A DNA stretch of 64,000 nt, taken from positions 39,025,789-39,089,788 of the forward strand of contig NC_054869.1 in NCBI RefSeq assembly GCF_018320785.1, in the 5' to 3' direction. The notes below the pieces were generated by a model. It searched no databases, was not told the origin of the DNA, and saw only the letters and a list, made by a program, of their open reading frames with translations. The DNA is from Cheilinus undulatus (lineage: Eukaryota > Chordata > Actinopteri > Labriformes > Labridae). A program made the translations under genes and the position numbers. Positions 23,545 through 35,400 of the stretch are shown here, one piece after another; the stretch's first letter is position 1; every line of letters begins with the position of its first letter.

Positions 23545-24119
23545 GCTATGTAGTAAAGAGAAGGCTGGGGTAGTGTTTGGGGTGATTGAGATGATGGTGG
23601 TGGTGGCAGCAGTCCTAGTGAAGAGAGGGAGGAAGCTGTCTGTTTTCATGAGAGCTTGAGGCTATGAAGAGATATGAGGGTGAACAGCAAGAGAAGGAGA
23701 GAGAGAGTTTTTTTTAAATTCTTTATCTTTATTTCTTTTAGTGTTTAGTCTTATTGTTTTATCTAATTAATCAGATTTATTTTACTATACATTGATTATT
23801 TGTGGAATTATTTAGTATTTAAATCAATATTATGTGTAAACATTTAAAGCATTTTTATTTTTGACACTGCTTTGGCAGTAACGGATCTGTTCATGCCAGT
23901 AAAGCAAACTGAAATTGAAACTGAGTGACAAAGCAAGATGAGGCCTATTTTACCTTTAAATCATTGTTTTAGATCTTACAGGAGTGGAATATATTCACAT
24001 ATTTGTATTACATCCTCTTTTTAATTGTGAAATGTCTATAAAAAACAAACTGGCTAAAGATGATTTTAAATATTTTAATAACTCAGTTATAGGGAACTTT
24101 ACTATAGTATGATCATAAT

Positions 24120-24125
24120 AATAAA
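24120..24125 (+). terminator. Poly(A) signal AATAAA downstream of copy C
   Basis: AATAAA about 575 bp after the copy C stop codon. Positional assignment. Confidence 0.3.
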
Positions 24126-24234
24126 ACGCTCTGAAGAAAACAGCGGACTTTCATTATCAGCAATACAAAAACCTTTTATCTGCATAAAGATGAATTTTGC
24201 AATTTGAAACTGCTGGCACAATATCATTCACATA

Positions 24235-25760
24235 AAGAGTAAAAAGCACTGGACCTTATGGAACAGCATTGCAAGAGCAGTCATTTCTGATTTTATATTT
24301 CCTAGAGCTACACACTGCTGTCTGCCCATGACATAGCTCTTGACACAGCAATAAACACAGAGAATAGAGAATAAAGCTTGCTTAAAAGCGTCGAATGATT
24401 AAGTCTCAAAAGCTTTAGCAGGGTGAACAAAAGACCTGCACAGTGTTTCCTGTTATCCATGGCTGATATAATGTCATTTAAAACAAGAGTGGCAGCAGTG
24501 ACAGTGCTGTGTATTCATCTAACACCAGACTGGTGTGAACTTAAAACAGAATATTCTAATAGAAATTATGTAAGTTGTTCATTTACTAATGACTCAAATA
24601 TTTTAGCAAGGGACCTCAGTTTAGAAGTAAAGTTGTTCATAACTACTGTTTCACCATCTTTGTGTGGCGGAGTGATGGTCTTCCCAGCTAAGGGAACAGT
24701 GCAGGATAAAGAGAAAGATAAAAAATATATGTAAGATAGTCGACTGAAATAGGGGCTGCAAGCTTTAAAAAGGAGGGGTTGAGTTTATCCTCACCAACAG
24801 AAGAGTTTGAGTCCAAAGCTAACAAAGCATTGTGAACTTCATCGGAGGTAATAGACTGCAGCATAAATTTTGGCATGGCTTGGCATGGCTTGGGAGGAAT
24901 TATCACTAATGGGGGGAGGGGGTTCTGTGTAAGTTTCTTTAAATGGATTATCAGCAGCACTAAATGATGATTAAAGGCCACACAGATGTCTCTGTGGTCA
25001 GTTATTGAGGTTTCATCAGCTGAGGTGAGATGAGGAGATGAGGGGGAGGCCTTCTGATAAAGAAAATGTACTGTTTTCCAGAATAATAAAGGGTTTGAGT
25101 AAGGATTAGGAATCAAATAAAGAAGTAAGTAAAAAGTTGTTTTAGCCGTCCTTATTGTGGTGGTACATTTGTTTCTAAGGCGCCTAAACTGACCCAGTGA
25201 CTGGGCTCACCAGTATGCCTGGCAAGGACCCAGGTCTTATTCCTCTGTCTCAGCAGAACTGAGATTTCAGATTTTTACATTGTGTTTTTTGAAGGGTGCA
25301 TGCTTATTGACAGCAGGGTTAAAAGATTTACAAAAGGGATTTAGAGCTGAGCCAGCATCTGGGATTATTCTGGTATCATGAATGTGACTTCTATAAGGGT
25401 CAGATAGAAAAGCGTGCTCATCAAAATGTTTAAAATAGTGACTGACTACAATACAAGGACAATGGTTTTTTAACTTTAAAAAACATTTAAAAAACAAGCT
25501 ATTAGACAGTTATCACTGAAACAAAGTTCAAATACTCCAGTCAGTCATTTTTTCAGCTTTGCTGGTTAAAACTAAACAAATCAAGGTTGACTCTGAGGGA
25601 TCCTTTAGTTTCAGCCTGGTGAGGACCTAAATCGATTGTGTAGAAATAAATTTTAACATACTTCTCTCAGGTTACCAGAGGCAGAACTCAGCCAGTTTAA
25701 ATTAAAATCACCTAAAATAATATCTTCAGGAGCTAAAAGACCAGCTAACATGTCTAAAGC
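24235..25760 (-). mobile_element. LINE fragment covering endonuclease end and RT start (antisense)
   Basis: The minus strand reads, in order, a decayed endonuclease-side segment (near 25500-25270) and an RT N-terminal segment with SDEVHNALLALDSNSSVGED and KLNPSFLKLAAP (near 24870-24760). It belongs to the same family as the fragment in the copy C intron. Many frame breaks. The endonuclease-side part recurs at 40121-40540 in the duplicated block. Confidence 0.7.
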
Positions 25761-25779
25761 GGCATATCTTTATTTGCTC

Positions 25780-26050
25780 TCACAATTATTATTTTATACA
25801 AGCAAAACCTGCATTCATGATTCAGATAATACTGTGTTGGTTGGGAAAGATCATTCTGCTTGATATCCAAACATGTCTCATAACACATGAGCCAGTACTG
25901 CCCTCATGTGGTGCTGATGTGTAATGTTGTGTAATAAATCATTTTTAAGGTCTGATTTTCAACTTTAAAGCTTTGCCAACATGTAAACAAGTATTGTCTT
26001 TGCAATTTACAAGGTATTATAGAGGGTTTCACACATTTTGTACCTCATTT
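25780..26050 (+). other. Old mpeg1 3' flank shared by several copies
   Basis: The stretch from 'caaaacctgcattcatgattcagat' through 'cataacacatgagccagtactgccctc' to 'ttacaaggtattatagag' also follows copy B (14285-14512) and recurs at 40560-40800. It is a useful alignment anchor and contains the empty site for the hAT element of the B flank. Confidence 0.7.
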
Positions 26051-26384
26051 TTTGTCATGCAACTACAGCTGACAAAATCTGTATGTAGGCAAATGTCCTT
26101 CTAAACCGCACTTCACTTCCTGTTAGTCTTACAAACCCATATGATAGATCAATACATGTTCACATTATATTCATTCATCAAAGACCTACTTAAATATCTG
26201 AGGTCTCTTTGACACTGTGCTCAAAGGTTAGAGTAACAAAACTAATGTGTGATTTTTTTTACAACCAAACAAGCTTAAATTAAATGGGAGTTTGATCTTT
26301 GAGCTGATGCAGAACTAGTTTTATGTTTGGGATTTAACATTTTTAGGTTTCAAACTGATTGAATTTTCCTTTCAATATTTGGGT

Positions 26385-26545
26385 TTTTTATGTCTTTATT
26401 TGCAGAGTAGAGCAGTGGAAAGAGTTGGAAGTATGATGGAGGGTGGGGAAAGACATGAGGCAAATGAGCCATAGGCCTGACTCAAGCTCTGAGCGCCTGC
26501 CCACCTGGGGTGCTGCCTAACCTCTAGACTATCAGTGCCCTTAAA
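26385..26545 (-). repeat. tRNA-derived SINE (antisense, decayed)
   Basis: Reads 'tgtctttatttgcagagtagag', then 'ggggaaagacatgaggcaaatgagccataggcctgactcaa', then 'ctgcccacctggggtgctgcctaacc'. This is the antisense layout of the common fish SINE whose sense strand contains 'tggccctttnccncatgtc'. Duplicated at 41150-41310. Confidence 0.6.
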
Positions 26546-26594
26546 GGAATTCTAAATCTTTTTTGACAACCAAAGAGGCTACACATAAACCTCT

Positions 26595-27215
26595 TCCCAA
26601 CCTGCAGCAGTTAAATAGGTTTACCTGTTCAAATGCCCGTAACACAAATACCTAATCAGCAAGTCACATAGAAGCAAAAAGTGGATTTCGGCCTGTAGAC
26701 ATGGTCCAGACGATCTGCTGGAGTTCAAGTTTAGCATTAGAATGAGGAAAAATGGGATTTAAATGACTGAACATGCCATGCTTGTTGGTGCTCCACAGGC
26801 TTGTCTAAGTATTTCACAAACTGCAGTCAACACATTAAAACCTCTAGGGTTTACATAGAATGGTCAGAAAAAGAGCAAATATCTGGTGAGTTGCAGTTCT
26901 CTGAGCCAGTAAGAATAGTGCCAGCTGACTGATCTCCAGCAAGGATGGCAAACGCATTAAGAGAAGAATGGACGCACAGGTTTGAGCTGAGAGGAATTTA
27001 AAATAACCAAATGTTAGAACCAGGGTATGCAGAGCATCTCTGAACACAGGTTGCAAGAGAAAATCACACCAGGTGTCACTCCTGACAGCTAATAAGAGGA
27101 AACTGAGGTTAGAATTCACACAGATTCAGCAAAAAGCATTGGCTGGATTGATGAGTCTCAATTTCTGCTCCTATATTCAAATGATAGGGTCAAAACTTGT
27201 CCTGAATTACATGAA
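26595..27215 (+). mobile_element. Decayed Tc1-like transposon
   Basis: Same family as the element at 15757 ('tagggtttacatagaatggtcagaaaaagagcaaatatctgg', 'aggtgtcactcctgacagctaataagaggaaactgagg') but older and with small deletions. Present in both large blocks (second copy 41357-41980). Confidence 0.8.
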
Positions 27216-27629
27216 AGCCCACTAGACCACCAATCATTGCATGTTCAAAGTCACTTCAATCATCTTTCTACCTCATTCTGGATTCTGACGACCTCAGAAA
27301 CCTGAAAAAGATTAAATCAGCCCTGTTTCTCACTGACCTAGAAAGGCTTTATCACACCTTTTTTGCGGTTGAGCAACAACAGTGCACTCTCTAATTGACT
27401 TGTCAGTCATGACTGGCTTGACTCCAGCGAGTGCAGAACAGTGTTACCCTGATTTTAACTGAGGCCATCCATATTATCTGTGTCAGGTTGTTTTGGCATG
27501 CAGTTTCCTGTAATGCCAACCAGAAGACTTGTTGTTTTTACTTTTGGGTAAGTACATTTGTGGCCTTGCAAATGAAAGCAAAACCAATTCCTCTCTTCGT
27601 TGTTAGACTTGTTATTCCTCTCAGTCATA

Positions 27630-27830
27630 TGATGAGGCTCACAAAAGGAACAGAACCTCGGTCTGAACCTTTCAGTAGTCTCAGTCTGCTCTGACACATA
27701 CTTTATAAAGACAGCAGGGACCCTTCTTGCTCTCTAGTTCCTTCATCTCTGCTCTTCACTCCCCATCAGCCACCCCACCAACTGGCTCAGACCATGTTGA
27801 GCCTCCATCAGAGTTACTCTGTGACTGCAG
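27630..27830 (+). pseudogene. Broken mpeg1 promoter and first exon (relic 2)
   Basis: The shared leader (GGTCTGAACCTTTCAG at 27660) is followed by sequence aligned with the signal-peptide region ('aagacagcagggaccc', 'catcagccaccccaccaactggctcag') and a few dozen bases of MACPF coding sequence. It is incomplete, has no donor and no usable frame. It lies between copies C and D and was carried into the duplicated block. Confidence 0.8.
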
Positions 27831-28259
27831 TGGTCATCAGAGAAACAGCCTGGGGGGAAGAAACTAGTTCAGTCAGGTTGTTTTGGCATCCTGTGCCCTG
27901 TAATGTCTACCTGAAGTGAGGAGTTTAAACGGTTTGTGTCTGCAGTGATGTTACCTGCCTGGATCCTGACCCGTGACTGGAGCAAGTCATAGATGGAGGA
28001 GAGGTCTGACCCAAATTCTCTTTGCAGGCCTGAGTATTGAGGCCAACCTCCCCTCCATCCATGACTTGGATCAAAGACCCCCAGAGAACTTTGATTAGTT
28101 GTTTCTAGGTCAAAGCAGGTAATGAAGGTTGACCAGGGTGACCTGTGTTTAAGTCTGTGCTTAAAATACATTTCTATGAAAAGATATTTATAATGATTGA
28201 GTAGTAATTTTTGTTTTGTCCAGTCATTTTGTAAAGCACGCTTTTACCTTGTTTCTCAT

Positions 28260-29475
28260 GTGCCAGCTCATGAGAAATATGAGCTAGCACATGTTCTTAG
28301 ATCCTCAGGCAGGGGTCTTTAGGCTGGCCTTACACCAGAGGACTTTGCTAAAACTTTTAAAAAACTTCAAAATACTGACATTGGAGACATTTTCACATTT
28401 TAAGACAAAATTTGTCAGCATGCTGCAGAGTTTTTAGTCATGGACTAAGATTTTGCAAAGACTCTAACACTGACTACAAGAACAAGATTCCTTTAGGATT
28501 ATTTCCCATCATGCATCTGGTGGGAATTCACAAAAACAACTTTTGGGAAGAGAACAGGATGAAGAAAGAGGTAGAGATTACACACGAGTTAATATACTTA
28601 TAATTTGATGTTTTTAAATCATTTATTTAGAATAAGAATAAAACAAAAATTAAAAACTGAAGCAACTTTGAGGTTGCTGCAACGACCAAAGAAGTTCCCT
28701 AGACACAAAAGAATAAAGGTACCAAATAAAAAAGACAGGTTGTCTCACGATAGAAGCAGACTGATGGAGCTTTTAGTTGAAAAAACCTGCAAAGGTTTAC
28801 TGTTCATGTCATATCAGCCTGGCATGTATCAATCAACAGACAAGATACAAACACACAGGTGCAGTGCAGAGATCTGACTGCAGCTCTGAGCAGAATAGTT
28901 GTTTAAACGTTTCTATGCACTACACTGGCTCCAATTGGTTGTGGATGGTGGTCACATCACTGAAAACACATTTTACATAAGACCGGATGAAGGACTTATG
29001 AAAGTGTCAAACAGGTTTGATGTTGTTGTAACGCCAAGACTGAAGAAAGATTCCCTAAAAACCGGTTGGATCGAGTTTTATAACAGCCTTAACCCAACGA
29101 CTGAGATCTTTGTAGCATGCTACAACTTCAGCAAGACATGTTTTTTCAATCCGACTTTGGAATTTTGTCTGCGACCATGAAATCACATTAAAAGTCGTTA
29201 GGTGTAGGTTAGCTGCAGGGACCTGGCTAAAAACTAAATGGGACAGGGCATTTTCAGTCCGGGCCCTGAGGCTCTGGAACACACTGCCTGCCAATTTGCA
29301 GAGTCAGTGGCTTCATTTAAATCTCTTCTTAATCCATTTATGCCCATTTTTTTCCCAATATTTTTATGCATAAAAGTTATGTTAACTGGGTCCAGTGTGA
29401 AAATGTTTCTGCAGTTATTTTCTCCTTTTTGGCTCCCATGTCTAAAAAATTGTATTTGAATGAATGGCCCACTGG
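28260..29475 (+). mobile_element. LINE 3' end interrupted by a DNA-transposon-like insert
   Basis: 'GAGCTAGCACATGTTCTTAGATCC' (28273 on) and 'gggacagggcattttcagtccgggccctgaggctctggaacacactgcc' (29240 on) are adjacent in fish L2-like LINE C-termini (…LR/SS… then GDRAFSV…LWNTLP). Here they are separated by about 870 bp (28320-29195) of unrelated sequence, part of which recurs at 44380-44720. The insert's family was not resolved. Confidence 0.6.
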
Positions 29476-30833
29476 TGGGCACATACTTTGTCTCTACCAC
29501 TTTGATGATAAAGTGTGAATAATAGTACGTTGAATAACATGAAATTGAATATGTAGTATTTCAAAAGAGCTTTCCTTATTAGGAAATAATTTCATTACAC
29601 AGCATATAAGACAAAAAATTTATTTTTCATCAGAGAGGTTAACTTCATTGCAGTTGTGTAGTTTTTGTAGTCTTTTTTTTAATGGTGAACAAATCTGAAG
29701 AAAACTAATTTGTTTTAAAAAATAATTTGTAAAAGGGCTTAAAATTTGTGAGCATTTATGTTTGGAGTTGAATATTTGAAAAAATCTATAAAAATAATGT
29801 AACCTCACCTTTAGGTGTGTTAATTAAGGCGTTTCTGGTCACAGGCCAAAAAAGTTAGCCCACAAAAGTCTGTTAATTTGGTATTTTCTCTGTACTGTTA
29901 TGGTTAAGATTGTTGAAGAGGGATCACATGTAAGCAGGACTTTAAAACATCTGCCCAGATGCACCTGAGTAATACGGTATGAACATGCAGGATGAGAAAA
30001 ACTTTAGACATTCATAACTACTGATACTGACAAGGGTCTTAAATTGACAACATGTAAATGTGGAAAACACAAACATTAGAGGTAACATTAGCATTTTCAG
30101 CACTAATAGTTAGCTAGCTAGTAGTCATGGCTCTTCCACTTGGCAATCCACAATGATAACTTAGTCCTTGGCTAGATATCAGACCCTTCGTTACTTAAAA
30201 GGAACCCTGCATGATCAAACAAGTTCATCTTGTTGGGAAGATATTTGCACGTCACATATTTATATTGAACTAAAAGACTCACTAAATATCCTGGATATTT
30301 GCAATTTGAGTAAATTTGAGCTCATAAACTCACCAGGAGGCCACCGTGATTTGGTCCGTGCTAGTAGAGTGACGTCATAGTGCGTCGCTGCCACTATGCA
30401 TTAACCGCTTTTCAGATGTTTTTTTACTGCTTGCAGCTGTTGCTACCATAACAGCTTCTATACCAGACACGAGTTCACTGTTGTTTTTGTCTCTGCTGTC
30501 TAAGTTCAGTCATTCCTCCTAAGTTTTACCTCAAGAAAACTCCCTACAAGTGACTGGATTCAGTTTTCAGTGTATGGTGGAAGCTGCCGGGAGCATTTCA
30601 AAATAAAAGCAGTATGAACATACGAAGGGAGTTTCTCCAAAGAAATGTTAAAGTGGACTTTTACTTTGAAAAGGGCAAACCGGAAGTGCTTAAGTTCTGT
30701 GTTTATCTTTATCTGGACCTTGTGGAAACAGAAAGCTTCATAAAGACTAGAAGATCGGGGAACAACTTGATTAAAGGGATACTTCAACATTTTGGCAAAT
30801 TCGCCCATTGCCATAATCTCTATAGTCTTACTA
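29476..30833. other. Spacer between relic 2 and copy D, nothing recognised
   Basis: AT-rich sequence with short open frames on both strands that lack domains or splice support. A TGACGTCA palindrome at 30371-30378 was noted without context. Confidence 0.35.
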
Positions 30834-30841
30834 ATAGGTCC

Positions 30842-31259
30842 TAGGGGTGTAAATCACCAGTTTCATCACAATAGGATACAATTTCGATTCTCAGAGCAAC
30901 GATTCAATATTTGCCGGTATCACAAAGTCTGCCACGATTCCATTTCGATTCGATTCAATTTAGAGGCCTGCGATCGATATCAGACGATATTTTGAACCCA
31001 TTTACCACAATCTGTTACCTTTCACATAAAGGAAAAAAACACAACATTGATACTCTCGACTGCTAGCCATTACCTGCTATCCATGCCTAGCGGTGTTGTG
31101 ATAGGCGGAAACTGTCATAGCCAAGCATGTGGGAGGACTTTCAAAATTAAAGCGTAAGGTAAAAACTATTATCGATGTTTATACTTTTAATCGATTTGAC
31201 TGAAACATTGCTCAAACAATCGATATATTGATCCAGATCGATGAATCGTTACACCTCTA
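30842..31259. mobile_element. hAT-type non-autonomous element with 'cgat' strings
   Basis: Inverted ends TAGGGGTGTAAATCACC and 'gaatcgttacacctcta', flanked by ATAGGTCC/ATAGGTTA, six of eight bases alike. The interior has the 'tttcgattcgattcaattt' and 'atcgatgaatcg' wording typical of a fish hAT family. Confidence 0.75.
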
Positions 31260-31998
31260 ATAGGTTAGTTACCTTTAGTTGTCGGTGCAAGCTATTTTTA
31301 GATCGGCGGTGCTGAGATAGGAGCTGCTCAGCTAACACTATGGTGTCTTACGGTATTCCAGCTTTCCCTATCAAACTCATCAAATACACAATCCAACAAC
31401 TCCAAAATACTCTCGTGGACAAGTTGTTACGTGCACATTCACCACGCAATGAAATAATAACGTATAATGACAACAATTTGCTACAACACATGAAGCAAAT
31501 ACTCAAAACTATTTCTTGAGTAAACCACTAGAGTGACACAGTGCAGCAGCCATGCCTGGAGTGTAGTTCCGGCTTTGCATTTACCTTAAAAACATCGTCT
31601 CATGATGTTCCATGATTATGTCATAGCGTGGTGAATGTGCAGGGAATGAATGTAAAAACACTGTAAATGACAGACAACTGTACACAAACTTTGTATAACA
31701 CTGCCCAAGTTTATATTAAATAAATCTTGAGGATTTTTCAAAAATTAATCAGGACTTAGGTGTTCTTCAAACTCAAAAGAGGTCTTATTTATACACAACT
31801 GCATGTTTAGACATGTTTAGATGACTGCCACATAAAAATTAGAGCACACTGAACCACACTGTTCTTTGATTCTCTGAACACACACAAAATGTGACACATC
31901 TTTGTGTAACTTGAGCAATTATCATAAATCACAGTAAATGTATAATGTTTTTTGCTCTTACCAAAACTTCCTCTTTGGTAAAGTGACAGTACTAATGT

Positions 31999-32217
31999 CT
32001 TTTTTATTCATTCAACCTTTATTTAACTAGGAGAGCAACCTCATTAAGATTAAAAATCTTTTCTTCAAGAGTGTCCTGGCCAAGACAGCAGCAGCACAGT
32101 CAAAGTTACAGACAAACAATGAATAAACATACAAGTAAAATGTCAAACAACAGTACACTGAAAGAGAAAGCAGCAAGTCATTGTTAAAACCAGCTATGAT
32201 CAAACATGTCATTCTGT
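31999..32217. repeat. Dispersed repeat inserted upstream of copy D only
   Basis: 'ttcaacctttatttaactaggagagcaacctcattaagattaaaaatcttttcttcaagagtgtcctggcc' is a very common fish repeat. The paralogous sequence upstream of copy E (46480-46515) runs straight through ('atatcttgtcgtgtatactg') without it, so it arrived after the block duplication or was lost cleanly from E. Confidence 0.65.
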
Positions 32218-32329
32218 ATTCTTATCGTGTATACTGTTTGTTTTTCTTTTAAGCAAATACAAGTGTGGATGTTCAACCAAAAGGAAAACCACTCCCTTCA
32301 GTTGCTAAACATGATATTCCACTTGATCA

Positions 32330-32406
32330 TATGATAAAGCTTATAAGAAGAACAGAGTCTTGGTCTGAACCTTTCAGTCGTCTCAGTCTGCTCTGAAACA
32401 ATCATC
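32330..32406 (+). promoter_or_regulatory. mpeg1 copy D core promoter and leader
   Basis: CTTATAAGAAG in the TATA position and the shared leader GGTCTGAACCTTTCAGTCG. Upstream, the purine/pyrimidine site that reads CACTTCCTCC before copy E reads CACTCCCTTC here (32290-32299). Confidence 0.55.
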
Positions 32407-35400
32407 ATGAAGACAGCAGGGACCCTCCTGGCTCTCTCACTCTTCCACCTCTGCTCCTCAATCCCCATCAGCCGCCCCTCCAACGGGCTCAGACAATGTC
32501 GAGAGTCCACCAACACCTCCATCACCGCTCTGGAGGTGCTGCCCGGCGGAGGCTGGGACAACCTGCGTAACATGGACATGGGCCGAGTCATGAACATGAG
32601 CTACTTCCAGTGCCAGACCACCGAGGACGGGATCTACCTCATCCCAGATGAGGTGTTTGTCATCCCCCACAAAGAGACGGGTGTGGAGACAAACTCAGAG
32701 ATAATCAGCTCCTGGCTGGACCAGAAGAGCTCGACGTCAAACTCCATCAATGCTGATCTATCTTTTAACACCACATTAAATGCCAAATTTTCCAAAGAGA
32801 ACCAAAGAATGAAAACCCATCAGGTCAAAGACTCTTCAACCACAGCCAGAGTGCAGGTACGTCTTTATTTTCATAGACTGGATCATTACAAATGAAAGTA
32901 TATAACTGTGGTAGCAGTGATGGCTGGATGAAGAGCTAAATTAGGGTTTCATTACTGAATTAAGAACCTTATTGTCATAGCAATGTCAAAAAAATATTAC
33001 TCTTTTTTGTCTTTTTTGGGGGACTTTTGATGGACGCAAAATTCACAAAAATAAAGTAAGTAGATGTATCAGGTTTCACAAAAGTCACAGTTTTCAAAGT
33101 TAAGGACCCCTCCTTTAACTTTGTCCTAGAAAATTTGCTGGTTAGATGTGACTTGACAAGGTCTAAGAAACCTTTTGGACCTTTATTCTAGTCTGCCATT
33201 TTGAAAAAAATAAAAATAAAAAACAAAAAACAAAAAACAAAAAACCAAAAAACCAAAACAAAACAAACAAACAAACAAAAAAAACTGGGGTATTTGTTGC
33301 CTTTTCCAGGGGTATTTTAGCATTCACTTTTTAAAAGGGGTTTATCCAATTCAGCTCAAAGGCTATTCAACTTGTGTACAAATCTCATACAGGCTGGTCA
33401 TTTCAAGCCTCAAAATCTGCTTCCTTTCAAGCAAAAGGAAGTTATTAATAACTCAGCTGTACACAGTTCAATGTGACTTAAACATTCCAAGTATAAAGGT
33501 CCAGACCTGAACACATTAAGATGGTATTAATTTGAACAGACCGTAGCACCTTCTAGTAACACTGTTTCAAGTTAACAAGATGTCAAGTTTGTGTCAGGAA
33601 AGCTGAAGGTCATTGATTCTGTACTGTGTAAAAATCTGTGATTGTAGTTTTAGAGGGTGTGGCCTCAGTAGGGGGACAGTTTCCATTTTGTCTCACTTCA
33701 AAAACTGAAAAGGCAAACCTCATGTATGCACCATATCTGAACAAGATTACATGCACTTGGTAAGAGTACCAACCAGGATCAATCTTTCAGTGAAAATTTA
33801 CTACAATTAGCAGTATCACCATTGTGGCAGAAGACAGCTGCTGCTGATTTATCACTGACAGATCCACTCTGGCTGATTGAATCATGGTCAGATTTGAAGA
33901 GCCATCTCCAAAGAAGTTCACCTTACTCCTAAGGCAAAAAGTTTGCCATGAAACAGGAAGGATGATTTTCCCCAACAGGTTGCAAATACGCATTTGTCAT
34001 TAATCTGTTAAATACTGGTTCAAGTAGCCATTTCCTTCTAGGGTTACTTCCGCTAAGAAGATGCTCAGTAGATCTACTTGAAATCTGCTCTTCTGCTTGT
34101 AAAGTTTTTCAGCTGGCTCACAAACTTCAAGGAGTGTGACCATAGTGGCTCTTCAAACTTCAGTGTCAAAATGACAAGAAACCCTGACTGCAGCGTGCAG
34201 TTCGGGGTGGAGCTTAACGCCGCTCAACGTCGGCATTCCATTGGCTGAGTTGGAGCTCAACATCAGCATGACTCCGCCCATGAGTTTTTAGAAAGGTATT
34301 TACTGATTTGGAGTTCATGTAGATGAGTGGGAGAGAAATTTAGGCGTTTTTTTTAGCTGATTAGGAATTATTTTTTGGAAGAGTCGGGGAGGGAGAGAGA
34401 CAGGAACGAGGTTTCAGCTGTTTGTAGAGGAGGAGGGGAGGGAGGAGGAAGACAGCTGGATATGGTTTGTTAGATGATTGGTTGTAGACAAGATGCTTTT
34501 TTATGAAAATCAGTCGTGATAGTAACAGTCAGCCTCCTTACTTTTAAGATCCGTGCAGCTCTAAACTCTCCTTATGAATATTAGAGGATGCTACGTTAAA
34601 GCATGTCAGAACTTATGTTAGGTGGCGAGAACAGGGCTAAACCACAGGATGAATAAACTCTTTAACCAACCAGTATAACTCATCACATATCACACATGTT
34701 TTTTAAAAAAAGAGCTGATGCTCTAATAAACTCTTCAGCAACAAGTGACCTATGTGACTGTGTAACCTGCAGTCAGAGAGGATCTCATGCACTGTCTTTG
34801 GATCAAACCAACTACAGGGAGAGGGGTGGATGTTTTTGGGGTTTGGACATAAGGCACAAGTAGAGGACTTGCTTTGACTTGAAAAATATTAGAGATGACA
34901 GGACCATACTTAAAAATAGGGGGATATTCAGGAGAAATTATAAGTTGGGAGTAGAGCGCGAGACAGGGTAAGAAAGCGGTTGCAAAATGAAGTGAAGTTG
35001 TTTGTAACGAGACTAAACGTGATTGATGGAGCCTATCCCAGCTGTCACTGGGCGAGAGGCGGGGTACACCCAGCTTCTTCAACATGACATAGAAAATGAC
35101 TTCATCTCAAAGTTGCAAGGAGAGTTCCTGCAAATTTACCAGATTTCCTTTAACACTGTTTGAAAGATTCTAAAATTAACCTTGTGCAATAATGACAAGC
35201 TAAAAGGTTTGACACAGTGGTGAACCATTACCCATCTGAAACAATAAGTCATTTTTTAAGGGCTTAAAACATTTGTACTGTTATAAATATTGGTGGACAT
35301 AAGATCAGAGGGCAAATGAGATTTTTCTATGGGTTTTGTCAGTGGGTGACAAACTGGATCAGAGATGCCGCCTAATATATTTTAGAAATTAAGCTGCTGC

